From Ignavibacteriota bacterium (GTDB lineage: Bacteria; Bacteroidota; Ignavibacteria; Palsa-1295): DNA of 61,405 bases. A program made the translations under genes and the position numbers. Below, in pieces: positions 8,771 through 18,010 of the stretch (position 1 is the stretch's first letter; each line of letters starts with the position of its first letter). The notes beneath the pieces were generated by a model. The model was given only the letters and a program-made list of their open reading frames with translations, was not told where the DNA came from and did not search any database. The stretch covers positions 1-61,405 of the forward strand of contig PLYO01000003.1 in the NCBI GenBank assembly GCA_003151825.1, read 5' to 3'.

Positions 8771-9622
8771 CTAATACTTATAAAATCCTTCGCCGCTCTT
8801 CTTGCCTAACCGCCCTGCGGCGACCATCTTTTTTAATAACGGACATGCGCGGTATTTCGTATCGCCAAGACCATCGTGGAGCACGTTCATAATGGCGAGA
8901 CAGACATCCAATCCAATGAAATCCGCAAGCGCGAGCGGACCCATCGGGTGCGCCATGCCGAGCTTCATCACGGTATCGATGTCTTCCGGTTTTGCCACGC
9001 TTTCCATTACACAGTAAATGGCCTCGTTAATCATCGGCATGAGGATGCGATTGGAAACGAAGCCGGGGGAATCGTTAACTTCCACCGGCGTCTTACCGAG
9101 TTGCTCGGATAGTGCTTTGACGGTGGCATACACTTCGTCCGTCGTTGCAAGGCCGCGAATGACTTCGACTAATTTCATCACCGGCACGGGATTGAAAAAG
9201 TGCATCCCGATTACATGGCTTGCGCGTTTCGTTGTCGCGGCAAGTTCCGTAACGGAGATGGAGCTGGTGTTCGTGGCAAGTATTACACCCTCGGGCGCGT
9301 TTGCATCGAGCGTTTGAAAAATTTCTTTCTTTAGGTCATACCGCTCCGTAGCGGCTTCGACGACGAAATCGGCAGTGCGAACGGACGCGGCAAGTTGCGT
9401 TTCCGTTTTGATTCGAGCAATCGTCGCGCTCTGATCGGCTTCGATAATCGTCCCTTTTTTCACTTGCCGCGCAAGATTGTTCGTGATCGTGGCGACAGCC
9501 TTGTCGAGCGCTTCGCGTGAGACATCGACGAGCGTGACGTTGTATCCACTTTGCGCGAAGATATGCGCGATGCCGTTGCCCATCGTTCCCGCGCCGATTA
9601 TCGTCACATTGTTAATGGCCAT
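8771..9622 (-). CDS. hbd: 3-hydroxybutyryl-CoA dehydrogenase
   Basis: 283 residues, the typical length. NAD(P)-dependent oxidation/reduction of 3-hydroxyacyl-CoA to acetoacetyl-CoA in the cytosol. The Rossmann signature is IIGAGTMGNGIAHIFAQSG (G10-x-G-x-x-G15). The catalytic histidine lies in SHVIGMHFFNPVPVMK (H141) and the C-terminal domain ends GRLGKKSGEGFYKY. With the thiolase (12162-13334) and the B12-binding mutase subunit it suggests short-chain acyl-CoA metabolism such as beta-oxidation, PHB or a propionate route. It lies 26 bp after the GT2 gene on the same strand. Confidence 0.92.
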   Translation of the reverse strand: MAINNVTIIGAGTMGNGIAHIFAQSGYNVTLVDVSREALDKAVATITNNLARQVKKGTIIEADQSATIARIKTETQLAASVRTADFVVEAATERYDLKKEIFQTLDANAPEGVILATNTSSISVTELAATTKRASHVIGMHFFNPVPVMKLVEVIRGLATTDEVYATVKALSEQLGKTPVEVNDSPGFVSNRILMPMINEAIYCVMESVAKPEDIDTVMKLGMAHPMGPLALADFIGLDVCLAIMNVLHDGLGDTKYRACPLLKKMVAAGRLGKKSGEGFYKY

Positions 9623-9648
9623 GTGTGATTGTTTTGTTGAAAGATTAA

Positions 9649-10437
9649 TTAAACCGAGATTCGCGCAGTCCGCTTATGGGGCTGCGGAGCTACTTGTTTT
9701 TGCGAAAAGTGAAGCAATGGAATCGAAAGCATATCACGCAGCACCTTAAGTGAGCGAATAATATTATAGGTGAGCCGCGTATCGGGATCGTGCGTCCATT
9801 CGACGGGGAATTCGGCGACTTTATATTTCATCCGTTTTGCGAGCCAGAGCGCCTCGCCATCGAAAATGACGGAGTTAAGCTTGACTTCGCTAAAAATTTT
9901 GCGCGCAGATTCGCGTGTGAATAATTTAAATCCGCATTGAGTGTCTTTCAGCTTCAAGCCAAGATAATTTCTTTGAATGAGTCCGAAGAATTTCGCAATG
10001 CGCTCGCGCAGAAAGGACTGATGCTCCAGAATTTTGGTGTTCTCAATGGCGCGGGAACCAATGGCGACGTCATACCCCCGATCGAGCAGCGCTTCGGCGC
10101 GCGTAAGGTCTTCGAGCGGGACGGAATAATCGGCATCCATAAATAAAATACGCTTGCCAGCCGCCTGCCGCATCCCAATTCTGACCGCCTTGCCTTTTCC
10201 TTCGTTGGGTGTGTATCCAAACCACTTACCCTGCACGTTATCCGGCAGCGTGCGGAATGCTTCTGCGGCTTCTTCGAGCGTGGAATCGGTGCTGCCATCG
10301 CTGATAACGATAATCTCGTGATGTCCGGGTTTTGCGGCGAGATAGGTAAACGTGCGCGCCAGCGTGCGCGGCAAACGGCGCGCCTCGTTAAAGCACGGGA
10401 TTACGATACTCAGGTCGCATTCCGAGAAGAGGTACAT
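9649..10437 (-). CDS. Family 2 glycosyltransferase (dolichyl-phosphate glucosyltransferase-like)
   Basis: 262 residues with the GT-A fold start LSIVIPCFNEARRLPRTL, the DGSTDSTLE stretch and the metal-binding DADYSVP. GFKLF and the absence of C-terminal membrane helices fit the subgroup that transfers sugars from nucleotide donors to polyprenyl phosphate, giving donors for membrane GT39-type enzymes. It starts 6 bp after the end of the polytopic GT39-like gene, so the two are very likely cotranscribed and may work in sequence. The exact sugar cannot be read from sequence. Confidence 0.85.
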   Translation of the reverse strand: MYLFSECDLSIVIPCFNEARRLPRTLARTFTYLAAKPGHHEIIVISDGSTDSTLEEAAEAFRTLPDNVQGKWFGYTPNEGKGKAVRIGMRQAAGKRILFMDADYSVPLEDLTRAEALLDRGYDVAIGSRAIENTKILEHQSFLRERIAKFFGLIQRNYLGLKLKDTQCGFKLFTRESARKIFSEVKLNSVIFDGEALWLAKRMKYKVAEFPVEWTHDPDTRLTYNIIRSLKVLRDMLSIPLLHFSQKQVAPQPHKRTARISV

Positions 10438-10443
10438 CGGTTC

Positions 10444-12057
10444 TCAGCGCTTTCGATAAATGATGGTATGCTGGATGGTGTCTTTCAGACAATAGCTTTG
10501 GTCTAACAATCGTTCCAGTTCAGGGTATCGCATTCTAATCGTCGTCCGGCTGTCGTCGTTGGTGTTGCCCTGAGACGTGTACCGGTCACCCATCTCAACA
10601 AGAAAAAGCTCCGGAGGGTTACGCAAAAGTGAGGTCACTAATTCCTCCCGTTCTGCATCGGGAACGGTGGTCGGCTTAAAATGAATCGTATTGAGGAATT
10701 TCGTTGCCGGTTGCCGGCCCGTTTTCCAATATACATACGGTTGAAAGCCGAAAATAAATATTTTATCGCTCGGTTGGGTGTGCCGGATGACATAATCCGA
10801 AATCGAATCGGTTGCAATATAGCCATTCGCAGGCTCTGTACCATTTGCGATGCTAATTAGTTCTTTCACTCGGCCTTGCAGGGGATCGGATGAAGTGACC
10901 CAGTAGTTTAACGCAAAAAGTGCAAGAGCGAGAACCGTAGCCATGCTCCATCGCGGAAGTTTGAAGAGATGCGAAAGCATGTTCGCAATCAACGCAATGC
11001 CAGCCCCGATCAGAAGATCGGCCCACGGAAGCAAAATGGCGTAATGATATTTATAGCCCTTGTTCTGCAATTGTACGGCGAAGAGCGCGATCGCAGAGCC
11101 AAGAATAAGGAGCATAAAGGATTGAAATACCAAGACTGCATCCTTATCTCGATCATGCCGTGCGATGATCCAGATGACCCATCCGAGCATTCCCATCACC
11201 ATCCACGAAAGATCGAGCGCCTGCGAAGCCGCGCGAAGATTACTCACGAAACCAAACGAGCCGGAATAGTTGGTCGAGACATACGAGGCCGTCTCCGAAG
11301 TGGTTATATGCCAGAGCGGAAGCAACTCGCCATTGAGCGCAAGATATGAACTTTCAAGTCCAACAGCCATGAGAAATCCAGCGCAAAGCCATGCGATAGA
11401 TTTTAGTCGTCGTTCATTTCCAGAATAAAGCCATATTGCGGCTGCGATCAGGCCAAGGAAGAGTGCATTCGGAAATTTAAAATAAAACGAAATCCCCACA
11501 AATATCCCTGCGAAGAACGCTCTTGGTAAATAGCCCAGAGTGAAGCGTAGCGGAACTCTGGGATGGTTGCGGGAATTATTCGGAAGAATGAGTAAAAATG
11601 CGCCGAGCAGAAAAGGCAGACTGTACGTTTCTGTTTGCGCGGTATCCCAATGCCCGAAAATATAATATTGAACGATGAATGCCAGCGATGCCATCACTGC
11701 CGCAAGATTCCGCCACGGACCATTTTTCCATATGCGCGTGGCAAGAACGAAGAGCAACGCGATCGTAAGAACGGCATTCAGATAATCGAACACGCGAATG
11801 GCGCGGACGCTATTGCCGAAAAGCGCAAACGCGGCAGCATACGTATAGAAGATATTTGGCGGCTTGATGTCCCAAAAATCGAGATACGGCCGCTGGCCGT
11901 GAAGAATGGCCGCGCCGCCGTAAGCAAACGTTCCCTGATCGTAATCGAATGGCCAGAAAATCGTCGGGAATAAAAGTATCGCGGCAAGAACAAGGAAAGA
12001 ACCTGGATTACGCGGATTAAAGCGGATTACGCGGACGATTTTTCGGATTAGATCCAC
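10444..12057 (-). CDS. GT39/ArnT-like polytopic glycosyltransferase
   Basis: 537 residues, about ten membrane helices. The periplasmic loop signature FDYDQGTFAYGG...HGQRPYLDFWDIKPP resembles PMT_2/ArnT enzymes, whose acidic residue after the first helix is catalytic and which use lipid-linked sugars. A soluble C-terminal part (about 400-537) follows. Residues 3-20 (LIRKIVRVIRFNPRNPGS) are encoded entirely by the left arm of a family A repeat. No alternative start lies between this arm and the first helix, so the repeat appears to supply the protein's N-terminus. Cotranscribed with the GT2 gene 6 bp downstream. Confidence 0.8.
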   Translation of the reverse strand: MDLIRKIVRVIRFNPRNPGSFLVLAAILLFPTIFWPFDYDQGTFAYGGAAILHGQRPYLDFWDIKPPNIFYTYAAAFALFGNSVRAIRVFDYLNAVLTIALLFVLATRIWKNGPWRNLAAVMASLAFIVQYYIFGHWDTAQTETYSLPFLLGAFLLILPNNSRNHPRVPLRFTLGYLPRAFFAGIFVGISFYFKFPNALFLGLIAAAIWLYSGNERRLKSIAWLCAGFLMAVGLESSYLALNGELLPLWHITTSETASYVSTNYSGSFGFVSNLRAASQALDLSWMVMGMLGWVIWIIARHDRDKDAVLVFQSFMLLILGSAIALFAVQLQNKGYKYHYAILLPWADLLIGAGIALIANMLSHLFKLPRWSMATVLALALFALNYWVTSSDPLQGRVKELISIANGTEPANGYIATDSISDYVIRHTQPSDKIFIFGFQPYVYWKTGRQPATKFLNTIHFKPTTVPDAEREELVTSLLRNPPELFLVEMGDRYTSQGNTNDDSRTTIRMRYPELERLLDQSYCLKDTIQHTIIYRKR

Positions 12058-12165
12058 TTTATTTAGATAATCTTAACGGAAAGATCACATTAAAACTTTT
12101 GACGGGTACAATTAATCCCATAATCGTCCGCGTAATCCGCCCAAATCAGCGTAATCCAGGTTCAA
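11999..12165. repeat. Family A bracketed inverted repeat
   Basis: Left arm 11999-12050 (GAACCTGGATTACGCGG...) and right arm 12122-12165 are near-perfect reverse complements of about 44 bp, separated by an AT-rich 71-bp centre. The left arm codes for the start of the GT39 protein. The right arm provides the TGA stop of the thiolase. The centre must therefore hold the GT39 promoter and any thiolase terminator. Confidence 0.85.
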
Positions 12166-13334
12166 ACTCTCTCGATGATAATGCTCGTCGCTTCGCCGCC
12201 GCCGATGCAGATCGAGGCAAGGCCGATGCGCTTGTTCTGCCGTTCGAGCGCGTTCATCAGCGTGATGATAATGCGCGCTCCGCTCGCGCCAATGGGATGC
12301 CCCAGCGCGATTGCGCCACCAAGTATATTCAGCTTTTCAAGCGGAATTCCGAGCGAGTTTTGCGTGGCAAGCGCAACAACGGCAAATGCCTCGTTCACTT
12401 CGAAGAGATCAATGTCGGAAAGCGACATGTTTGCGCGCTTCAACACCGATTGAATCGATGCAATGGGGGCAGTCGTGAATTTCTCCGGCTCCTGCGCGTG
12501 GGATGAATAGGCGATGATGCGCGCCGTTGGTTTCCATCCCTTTGCTTTTGCAATATCATCGCTGGTAACGACGAGCGCGGCTCCGCCATCGTTGATCGAG
12601 CTGGCATTCGCGGCAGTGACGGTTCCATCTTTTTTGAATACGGGTTTGAGCGTGGGAATTTTATCATATTTTACCTTGCGTGGATTTTCGTCCTCGCTCA
12701 CTTCGGCAGTTTCTTTCCCGCGTGTTACAGTCACTGGAACGATCTCGGAACGAAACGCGCCATTATCGATGGATTCATTCGCAAGCTTGAAACTTCGGAT
12801 GGAAAATTCGTCCTGCGCCTCGCGCGGAACGGCGCATTCGACCGCGCACATCTCAGCCGCAATGCCCATGTGGAAATCGTTATAGACATCCCACAGGCCG
12901 TCTTTTATCATTTCGTCGATGAGTTCACCATTGCCCATTTTGTAACCGGTGCGGGCACGCGAAAGCAAATACGGCGCGTTCGACATGGATTCCATCCCAC
13001 CCGCAACCACAACGCCCGCATCATTGAGCATCACGTTTTGCGCGGCCATCATTATGGCTTTCATCCCCGAACCGCAGACTTTATTGATCGTCGTACATGG
13101 CACGCTAACCGGAATTCCGGCGCCGATCGAAGCCTGCCGAGCGGGCGCCTGCCCCACGCCCGCCGTGAGCACACAGCCCATATATACCTCATTGACATCA
13201 TTAGGGTTAACGCCGGAACGTTCAAGCGCAGCTTTAATGGCGATGGAGCCAAGTTTTGGAGCCGGAACATCGGCCAGGGAGCCGAGAAACGTGCCGATTG
13301 GTGTGCGAGCGCCGCGAAGGATTACAGGATTCAT
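12162..13334 (-). CDS. atoB: Acetyl-CoA C-acetyltransferase (thiolase)
   Basis: 390 residues, standard thiolase length. It reversibly condenses two acetyl-CoA to acetoacetyl-CoA in the cytosol. The nucleophilic cysteine is in NKVCGSGMKAIM (C87), the histidine in GHPIGASGARI (H346) and the second cysteine in CIGGGEA (C376). The stop codon is the outer TGA of a family A repeat (12162-12164). The ATG at 13334 is 3 bp from a family C repeat arm, which forms the gap to the divergent B12-binding gene. phaA and fadA-like names are also possible; sequence alone does not fix direction. Confidence 0.92.
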   Translation of the reverse strand: MNPVILRGARTPIGTFLGSLADVPAPKLGSIAIKAALERSGVNPNDVNEVYMGCVLTAGVGQAPARQASIGAGIPVSVPCTTINKVCGSGMKAIMMAAQNVMLNDAGVVVAGGMESMSNAPYLLSRARTGYKMGNGELIDEMIKDGLWDVYNDFHMGIAAEMCAVECAVPREAQDEFSIRSFKLANESIDNGAFRSEIVPVTVTRGKETAEVSEDENPRKVKYDKIPTLKPVFKKDGTVTAANASSINDGGAALVVTSDDIAKAKGWKPTARIIAYSSHAQEPEKFTTAPIASIQSVLKRANMSLSDIDLFEVNEAFAVVALATQNSLGIPLEKLNILGGAIALGHPIGASGARIIITLMNALERQNKRIGLASICIGGGEATSIIIERV

Positions 13335-13337
13335 AGT

Positions 13338-13479
13338 AAGTGCTGAAGTGCTAAGTGCTAAAGTGCTTAATAGGAGGATTCGTATTTATCACAAACAGGC
13401 CAATGAAGCATTTTGTCCCTATTCGTGTTTAGCCATCTGATCAGCACTTAGCACTTCAGCACTTAGCACTTCAGCACTT
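13338..13479. repeat. Family C bracketed inverted repeat (AGTGCTGAAGTGCTAAG type)
   Basis: Left arm 13338-13370 and right arm 13441-13479 consist of alternating AGTGCTGA/AGTGCTAA units in opposite orientation, around a 70-bp centre. The element fills the whole divergent promoter region between thiolase and the mutase subunit. The right arm contains the TTG start of the latter. A second copy with a longer centre lies at 35733-35961. Confidence 0.8.
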
Positions 13480-13894
13480 GAGAAAAATACGAGTTCTTAT
13501 CGCCAAAGCCGGATTAGACGGTCACGATCGCGGCGCGAAAGTCATTGCTGCAGCACTGCGCGACGCCGGAATGGAAGTGATCTACACCGGCCTGCGCCAA
13601 ACGCCCGAAATGATCGCCGAGGCCGCGTTGCAGGAAGACGTGGATGTCGTCGGCATTTCGATGCTCTCCGGCGCGCACATGACGATCTTCCCGCGCGTCC
13701 TGAAATTGCTGCGCGAGCGCGGATTGGACGATGTGCTTCTCACCGGCGGCGGCATTATGTCTTATGACGACACCGAGGAACTAAAAAAGATCGGCGTGGG
13801 CCAGCTTTTCACTCCCGGCGCGCCGATGTCCGCCATCGTCGATTACATCCGCGCGTGGATCGAGGCGCGGGATGCGGTGAAGGTGGTAGCGTGA
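13478..13894 (+). CDS. Cobalamin B12-binding subunit of acyl-CoA mutase
   Basis: 138 residues, equal to the C-terminal B12-binding domain of methylmalonyl-CoA mutase as a separate subunit. LDGHDRG (D14-x-H16-x-x-G19) holds the cobalt-ligating histidine; GISMLSGAH and LLTGGGIM complete the dimethylbenzimidazole pocket. It needs a separate catalytic large subunit, which is not in this window. TTG at 13478 is the first possible start: a TAG in frame lies at 13430 and no ATG follows. That start sits inside a family C repeat arm. The role may be methylmalonyl-CoA or a related acyl-CoA mutase. Confidence 0.9.
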   Translation: MRKIRVLIAKAGLDGHDRGAKVIAAALRDAGMEVIYTGLRQTPEMIAEAALQEDVDVVGISMLSGAHMTIFPRVLKLLRERGLDDVLLTGGGIMSYDDTEELKKIGVGQLFTPGAPMSAIVDYIRAWIEARDAVKVVA

Positions 13895-13976
13895 GGATTT
13901 TTCAAAAGAACCAATCACCCTGCGGTTCTGTATCTATTGCTGTGTTTAAGGGTCAAAAGTGGCATTTAAAATTCTC

Positions 13977-16412
13977 ATGCGTAAGCTTCTAATTGCTTTT
14001 CTTTTCGTCGCGTTAAGCGGCGCTTCTTTGTTTGCGCAAATAGCGAAGTGGGACAAGGAATCCGGCCAGCAGGGTTCAGCAGCTGGCATCGTTACCTCAG
14101 ATGGCAAAACCCTCTTTGCGTCGGTAGATAATGGATTATTTTATACAATGGATAGTGGAGTAGTGTGGAACCAAGTTGCAGGAGTCTTGGGACAGCTAAA
14201 TTCCTTCTCCATTTTTCTCGGCGATTCTCTTTTGTACGGACTTGATGAAGGGTCGGATAGTTGGGAATTATTTAAATCTACAAATGAAGGGATGCAATGG
14301 GATAGCTGCACGTTTGTAGAAGCGGCAGTAAATATTGCAGCTAACAATCGGGGTCTTTTGGCGGGCGGCGGCTGGGCCGGAGGGCCATTATACCGTTCAA
14401 CCGACGAGGGAAGCACATGGAATCCACCCGATTCAATTGACTTTGTGAACCGATCATTCAATGTCTATAAATTAGCGATGAGTGACAGTATTGCCGTCGT
14501 TATTATCGACTCCGGCACGAGTATGAGCCTTATTGTTTCGACAGATTTTGGCAATACCTGGACTCATGGAATCCTTCCACGCAAAGGGGTTGCTTCTATT
14601 GCTGTTTCCAATCGATTTATTTTTGTTAGTCCCGATTCTGGATTATTCAGGTCGAGCGATCTTGGAAGAACCTGGATTCGTGTAAGTGATTTCTTTGAAG
14701 CGACTTTATTTGCTACTTCTGATCGCGTGGAGATTGCCGGTTCGTCAAATGATGGAGTTATCGTCTCCTCTGATTCTGGACTTACATGGAATCCATTCAA
14801 CGCAGGGCTTCCCACGCTCGACGTGGCAAGCATTTCTCTGGACGAACATTGTATGTATGTCTCGCTCACATCAGGGGGGCTTTATTATGCGTCACTTCCT
14901 GCTAATTCCACTCCTGTTATTACGCAGGATTCCGAAGGCTGCTCGCTCTCGGCATGGGTGATGCAGCAACAGCCGCATAGCACCCGAACGCTCGAAGCAC
15001 CGCCGCCGGTGCTGGGCGATACCGTGATTACCGTAAATGGAACGACGCAAAAGATTTCGATTCCCGATGGATTTACGATGACGGTTTTCGCGAGCGGCAT
15101 TCCGTCCTGCCGCGGTCTGGCTTGTTCGCCCGATGGCGTAATATACGCGACAGCCTACAACGGCGATGTCTATGCGCTGCCCGATCACCATCAGGCCGGC
15201 GTTGCCGATAGCACGATCGTTGTTGCTTCGGGTCTGGGTGATCCACATGGCATTGGATTTTACAAAGGAGAACTTTATGTTTCGAATCAGTCCACGCTTT
15301 ATCATATCATTACGAATGGCCAAAGCCGCATAATGCAGAGTAAGGTTCAAATCGCATCGTTTCCCGGCGGCGGATCGCACACGTCCCGCAATTTTACAAT
15401 CGACACGATAAAAAATAAATTTTATTTGCAAGTTGGCTCGACGGGTAATACCGACACAACCGACATTGCTCATCGTGCGCAGATCGTCGAGATGAATCCG
15501 GATGGCTCGGCCTATCGCACGTTCGCTCGCGGAACCCGGAATCCTGTCGGCATGGATATCGATCCAAGAACCGATGCACTGTGGGTCAATAATAATGGGA
15601 TGGATAATATTTTCGGTTCGGGAACTCCGGGCACGAATGATAACCCCTTGGAATCAATCTATCTCGTCTGCGATGGTGCGAATTATGGCTGGCCGTGGTG
15701 TTATGCATTCCGTTTACGGAATCCGCTGATGATGAATCTCGATACAAGCATCGTCGAAACGTTCGATGGGCCGGTCGCGGAAATCGAAGCGCATTCCGCG
15801 CCATTGGGGTTGCATTTTTATCGTGGAACGAAATTCCCTGCGATGTATCATAACGCCATCTTTCAATGCTATCACGGTTCGTGGGATCGCACTCCGCCCG
15901 CGCCGCCGCGCGTTACCGTGATGTGGGCCGATACGGATGGGCATAATGCTCGCGTGACCGATTTCGTCAATGGATTTGAGGTCGTCGGTACGCCGCCCGA
16001 TTCCAACACCTCGCACTACTTTGGCCGCCCCGTTTCCATCATCGAAGGCGCCGACAGCGCGCTTTATGTTTCGGACGATCAGGAAGGCTGCGTCTATCGC
16101 ATTGCATATACGGCAGCAATAAGTAGTATCGCGCCAAACGCGGATGGAACGAAGTTCAGCCTTGCGGACCCGGTTCCAGACCCTGCTCGGAATGAAATTC
16201 GCTCGATGCTTACGCTTGCCAAACTTGCGCTTATTCAGGTTGAAGTGTTTGATGAAATCGGAAACGAAGTGCAAATGGTTAGCAATGGAGAAATGGGTGT
16301 GGGTGAGCATTCGCTCAACATCGATGCCTCAAAACTTTCGTCGGGAAGTTATATATTGCGTGCCTCTTCTGGCGGGGAAGTGATCTCGCGACGATTTGTG
16401 ATTGAACGGTAG
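13977..16412 (+). CDS. T9SS protein with BNR repeats and sorbosone-dehydrogenase-like domain
   Basis: 811 residues from ATG 13977 (a GTG at 13959 is possible). Signal peptide MRKLLIAFLFVALSGASLFA-Q. Residues about 20-310 carry at least five BNR/sortilin-type repeats (LYRSTDEGSTWNPP, LIVSTDFGNTWTHG, LFRSSDLGRTWIRV). Residues about 350-710 form a six-bladed propeller of the PQQ sugar/sorbosone dehydrogenase type (IPDGFTMTVFASGIPSCRG, NPVGMDIDPRTDALWV, YGWPWCY). A T9SS sorting domain ends the protein (FDEIGNEVQ, SSGSYILRASS). The BNR part is visibly more AT-rich than the propeller part, which hints at a domain fusion. Catalysis is not proven. Its 3' end overlaps the convergent gene by 64 bp. Confidence 0.8.
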   Translation: MRKLLIAFLFVALSGASLFAQIAKWDKESGQQGSAAGIVTSDGKTLFASVDNGLFYTMDSGVVWNQVAGVLGQLNSFSIFLGDSLLYGLDEGSDSWELFKSTNEGMQWDSCTFVEAAVNIAANNRGLLAGGGWAGGPLYRSTDEGSTWNPPDSIDFVNRSFNVYKLAMSDSIAVVIIDSGTSMSLIVSTDFGNTWTHGILPRKGVASIAVSNRFIFVSPDSGLFRSSDLGRTWIRVSDFFEATLFATSDRVEIAGSSNDGVIVSSDSGLTWNPFNAGLPTLDVASISLDEHCMYVSLTSGGLYYASLPANSTPVITQDSEGCSLSAWVMQQQPHSTRTLEAPPPVLGDTVITVNGTTQKISIPDGFTMTVFASGIPSCRGLACSPDGVIYATAYNGDVYALPDHHQAGVADSTIVVASGLGDPHGIGFYKGELYVSNQSTLYHIITNGQSRIMQSKVQIASFPGGGSHTSRNFTIDTIKNKFYLQVGSTGNTDTTDIAHRAQIVEMNPDGSAYRTFARGTRNPVGMDIDPRTDALWVNNNGMDNIFGSGTPGTNDNPLESIYLVCDGANYGWPWCYAFRLRNPLMMNLDTSIVETFDGPVAEIEAHSAPLGLHFYRGTKFPAMYHNAIFQCYHGSWDRTPPAPPRVTVMWADTDGHNARVTDFVNGFEVVGTPPDSNTSHYFGRPVSIIEGADSALYVSDDQEGCVYRIAYTAAISSIAPNADGTKFSLADPVPDPARNEIRSMLTLAKLALIQVEVFDEIGNEVQMVSNGEMGVGEHSLNIDASKLSSGSYILRASSGGEVISRRFVIER

Positions 16413-18010
16413 CACGAAAAGCCAAGCAGAATAGTGAGAATCGATAATCCAAAGATGCTTGTGAAAAATCCGGTAGTTTCGCTTTTCGATTTTTCTAATG
16501 TTAATGCAATCAAATATTGCCCTGCTGGAAGTTCAGCCGATGCAAAACCATTCGGATCGGGAGCAAGAGGAATTTCCGTCGAGTCTTTATACAGCTTCCA
16601 ATACGGCCAATAAAATTGATGGAGGCGGACGGGAGTGGTACGCTGCAAGCGAACAGAAAAATTCCATTCAATCGGCGATTTCGATTGGAGCGCAATGGTA
16701 TCGTCCGGCATGGTGAGGCCGAGCATCACAATGGGTGGATCGCTCATCCGGCGGAGGGTAATGCCGAGGACTTCGCTGGGATCGTTTGAAGTCCACTTCG
16801 GCGCATATTCGGGTGCATCCATTCGGAACGAATTAATCGGCAGCTGGGGACGAAGAAATAAATTTCGTGAAAGCGTTAGTTCGGAAAGGATGGTGATAAG
16901 CGCAAGACCGATAAGAATACAATTCGTGATATTAGTCTTGTCTTTAGCAAGGATTGCTCCGATGGCAAGAAGCAGTAGTCCATTCCATCTCCAGGAGAAT
17001 TGGACGAATGGCATGCCGGGAATAAGATGCCACAAAGGCGCGCTGATGAAAGGGATTTGAAAAAAGATGGCAACGGCAATCAGCCATTTCCATCCACGAG
17101 ATTCAACATCCGAATTTTTGAGAATGACAACAAAGCACATGGCACCCGCAAGAATAGTCGCGATGCTCAGAATGCGCAACCAATCAAAATGGCCTTCAAA
17201 AAGATCGAGCAGCGCGAAGCCAAATTGGCTGGCGTGCATCGGAAGATCGAAAAGATGACGCTGATGAATAAGGCCCCGCAACGCAAACGCCGGGAAAAGA
17301 TAGATGGCGCTTGTGGCAATGGCGATTACAATGGACAAAGCTTGCAATGGGAACTCACGATAACTGCGCCGCGCGAAAACGACAACAAGGACGGAAATGA
17401 ACGCAATGTATGCTATGGGAAGATTTGTGAGGAATAATCCTGTCCAGCCAAAAGCATATGCAGCAATCGAGCGAAGCCGATCCGGGAACCGGAGAAACAC
17501 TATTGGAAAGAACGCGAGCGCGGCATGCTCGGTGAGCGCATCGCGGACATAGACATCGCAGAAACGATAGGTGAGGAAACTGAAGAGCAGCGCGCCGGAT
17601 AATGCACGAATGCGGTTCCCGCCTAACTGGCGCAAAAGTAAAAAACTTGTGGCAATCGAAAGGAAAGAGAAAAAAAGCTGGACGCATTGATAAAGCGCGG
17701 AAGCGGAACTAATTCCGAAGCCATGAAACACGCTTGCAACCCAATAGACAAGCGGAGCATAGAAATAAAATGTAGGAGCACCGAATCCGCCGAAGGAATC
17801 CGGTAACCATCGCGGATAGAGAATTCCCTGCGTGGTAAGTCGTGTGAATTGATCGAGGTAATTTAAATGCCCGTATGCATCATGACCGATGACGGGATAA
17901 TTGAGAAGACCGAGCAGAACATTCAGAAGCGATGCAACCGCAATCAGGACGAATGCCGTTCGCTCCGCTGGTTGCGCGGATTTCCATTCCTGCCGCCAAT
18001 TCGTTTTCAT
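16349..18010 (-). CDS. Polytopic membrane protein, PTPS-related/YfhO-like
   Basis: 553 residues with about a dozen membrane helices. The first periplasmic loop, GHDAYGHLNYLDQF...GILYPRWLPDSFGGFGAP, is the hallmark of the '6-pyruvoyl-tetrahydropterin synthase-related' membrane family, a GT-C-like group probably acting in envelope glycosylation. A short soluble tail (about 430-510) precedes a last helix. The C-terminal 20 residues are encoded antisense to the last codons of the convergent T9SS gene. Its start overlaps the end of the threonine aldolase gene by 4 bp, so those two are probably cotranscribed. Substrate unknown. Confidence 0.72.
   Translation of the reverse strand: MKTNWRQEWKSAQPAERTAFVLIAVASLLNVLLGLLNYPVIGHDAYGHLNYLDQFTRLTTQGILYPRWLPDSFGGFGAPTFYFYAPLVYWVASVFHGFGISSASALYQCVQLFFSFLSIATSFLLLRQLGGNRIRALSGALLFSFLTYRFCDVYVRDALTEHAALAFFPIVFLRFPDRLRSIAAYAFGWTGLFLTNLPIAYIAFISVLVVVFARRSYREFPLQALSIVIAIATSAIYLFPAFALRGLIHQRHLFDLPMHASQFGFALLDLFEGHFDWLRILSIATILAGAMCFVVILKNSDVESRGWKWLIAVAIFFQIPFISAPLWHLIPGMPFVQFSWRWNGLLLLAIGAILAKDKTNITNCILIGLALITILSELTLSRNLFLRPQLPINSFRMDAPEYAPKWTSNDPSEVLGITLRRMSDPPIVMLGLTMPDDTIALQSKSPIEWNFSVRLQRTTPVRLHQFYWPYWKLYKDSTEIPLAPDPNGFASAELPAGQYLIALTLEKSKSETTGFFTSIFGLSILTILLGFSCYRSITNRREITSPPEEARNI

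Noticed and set aside
7908..8805. 33-bp direct repeats as a phage or integrative element attachment site pair
   Set aside because: No integrase lies between them, and coding differences are synonymous, which fits a gene-end relic better than an att duplication.
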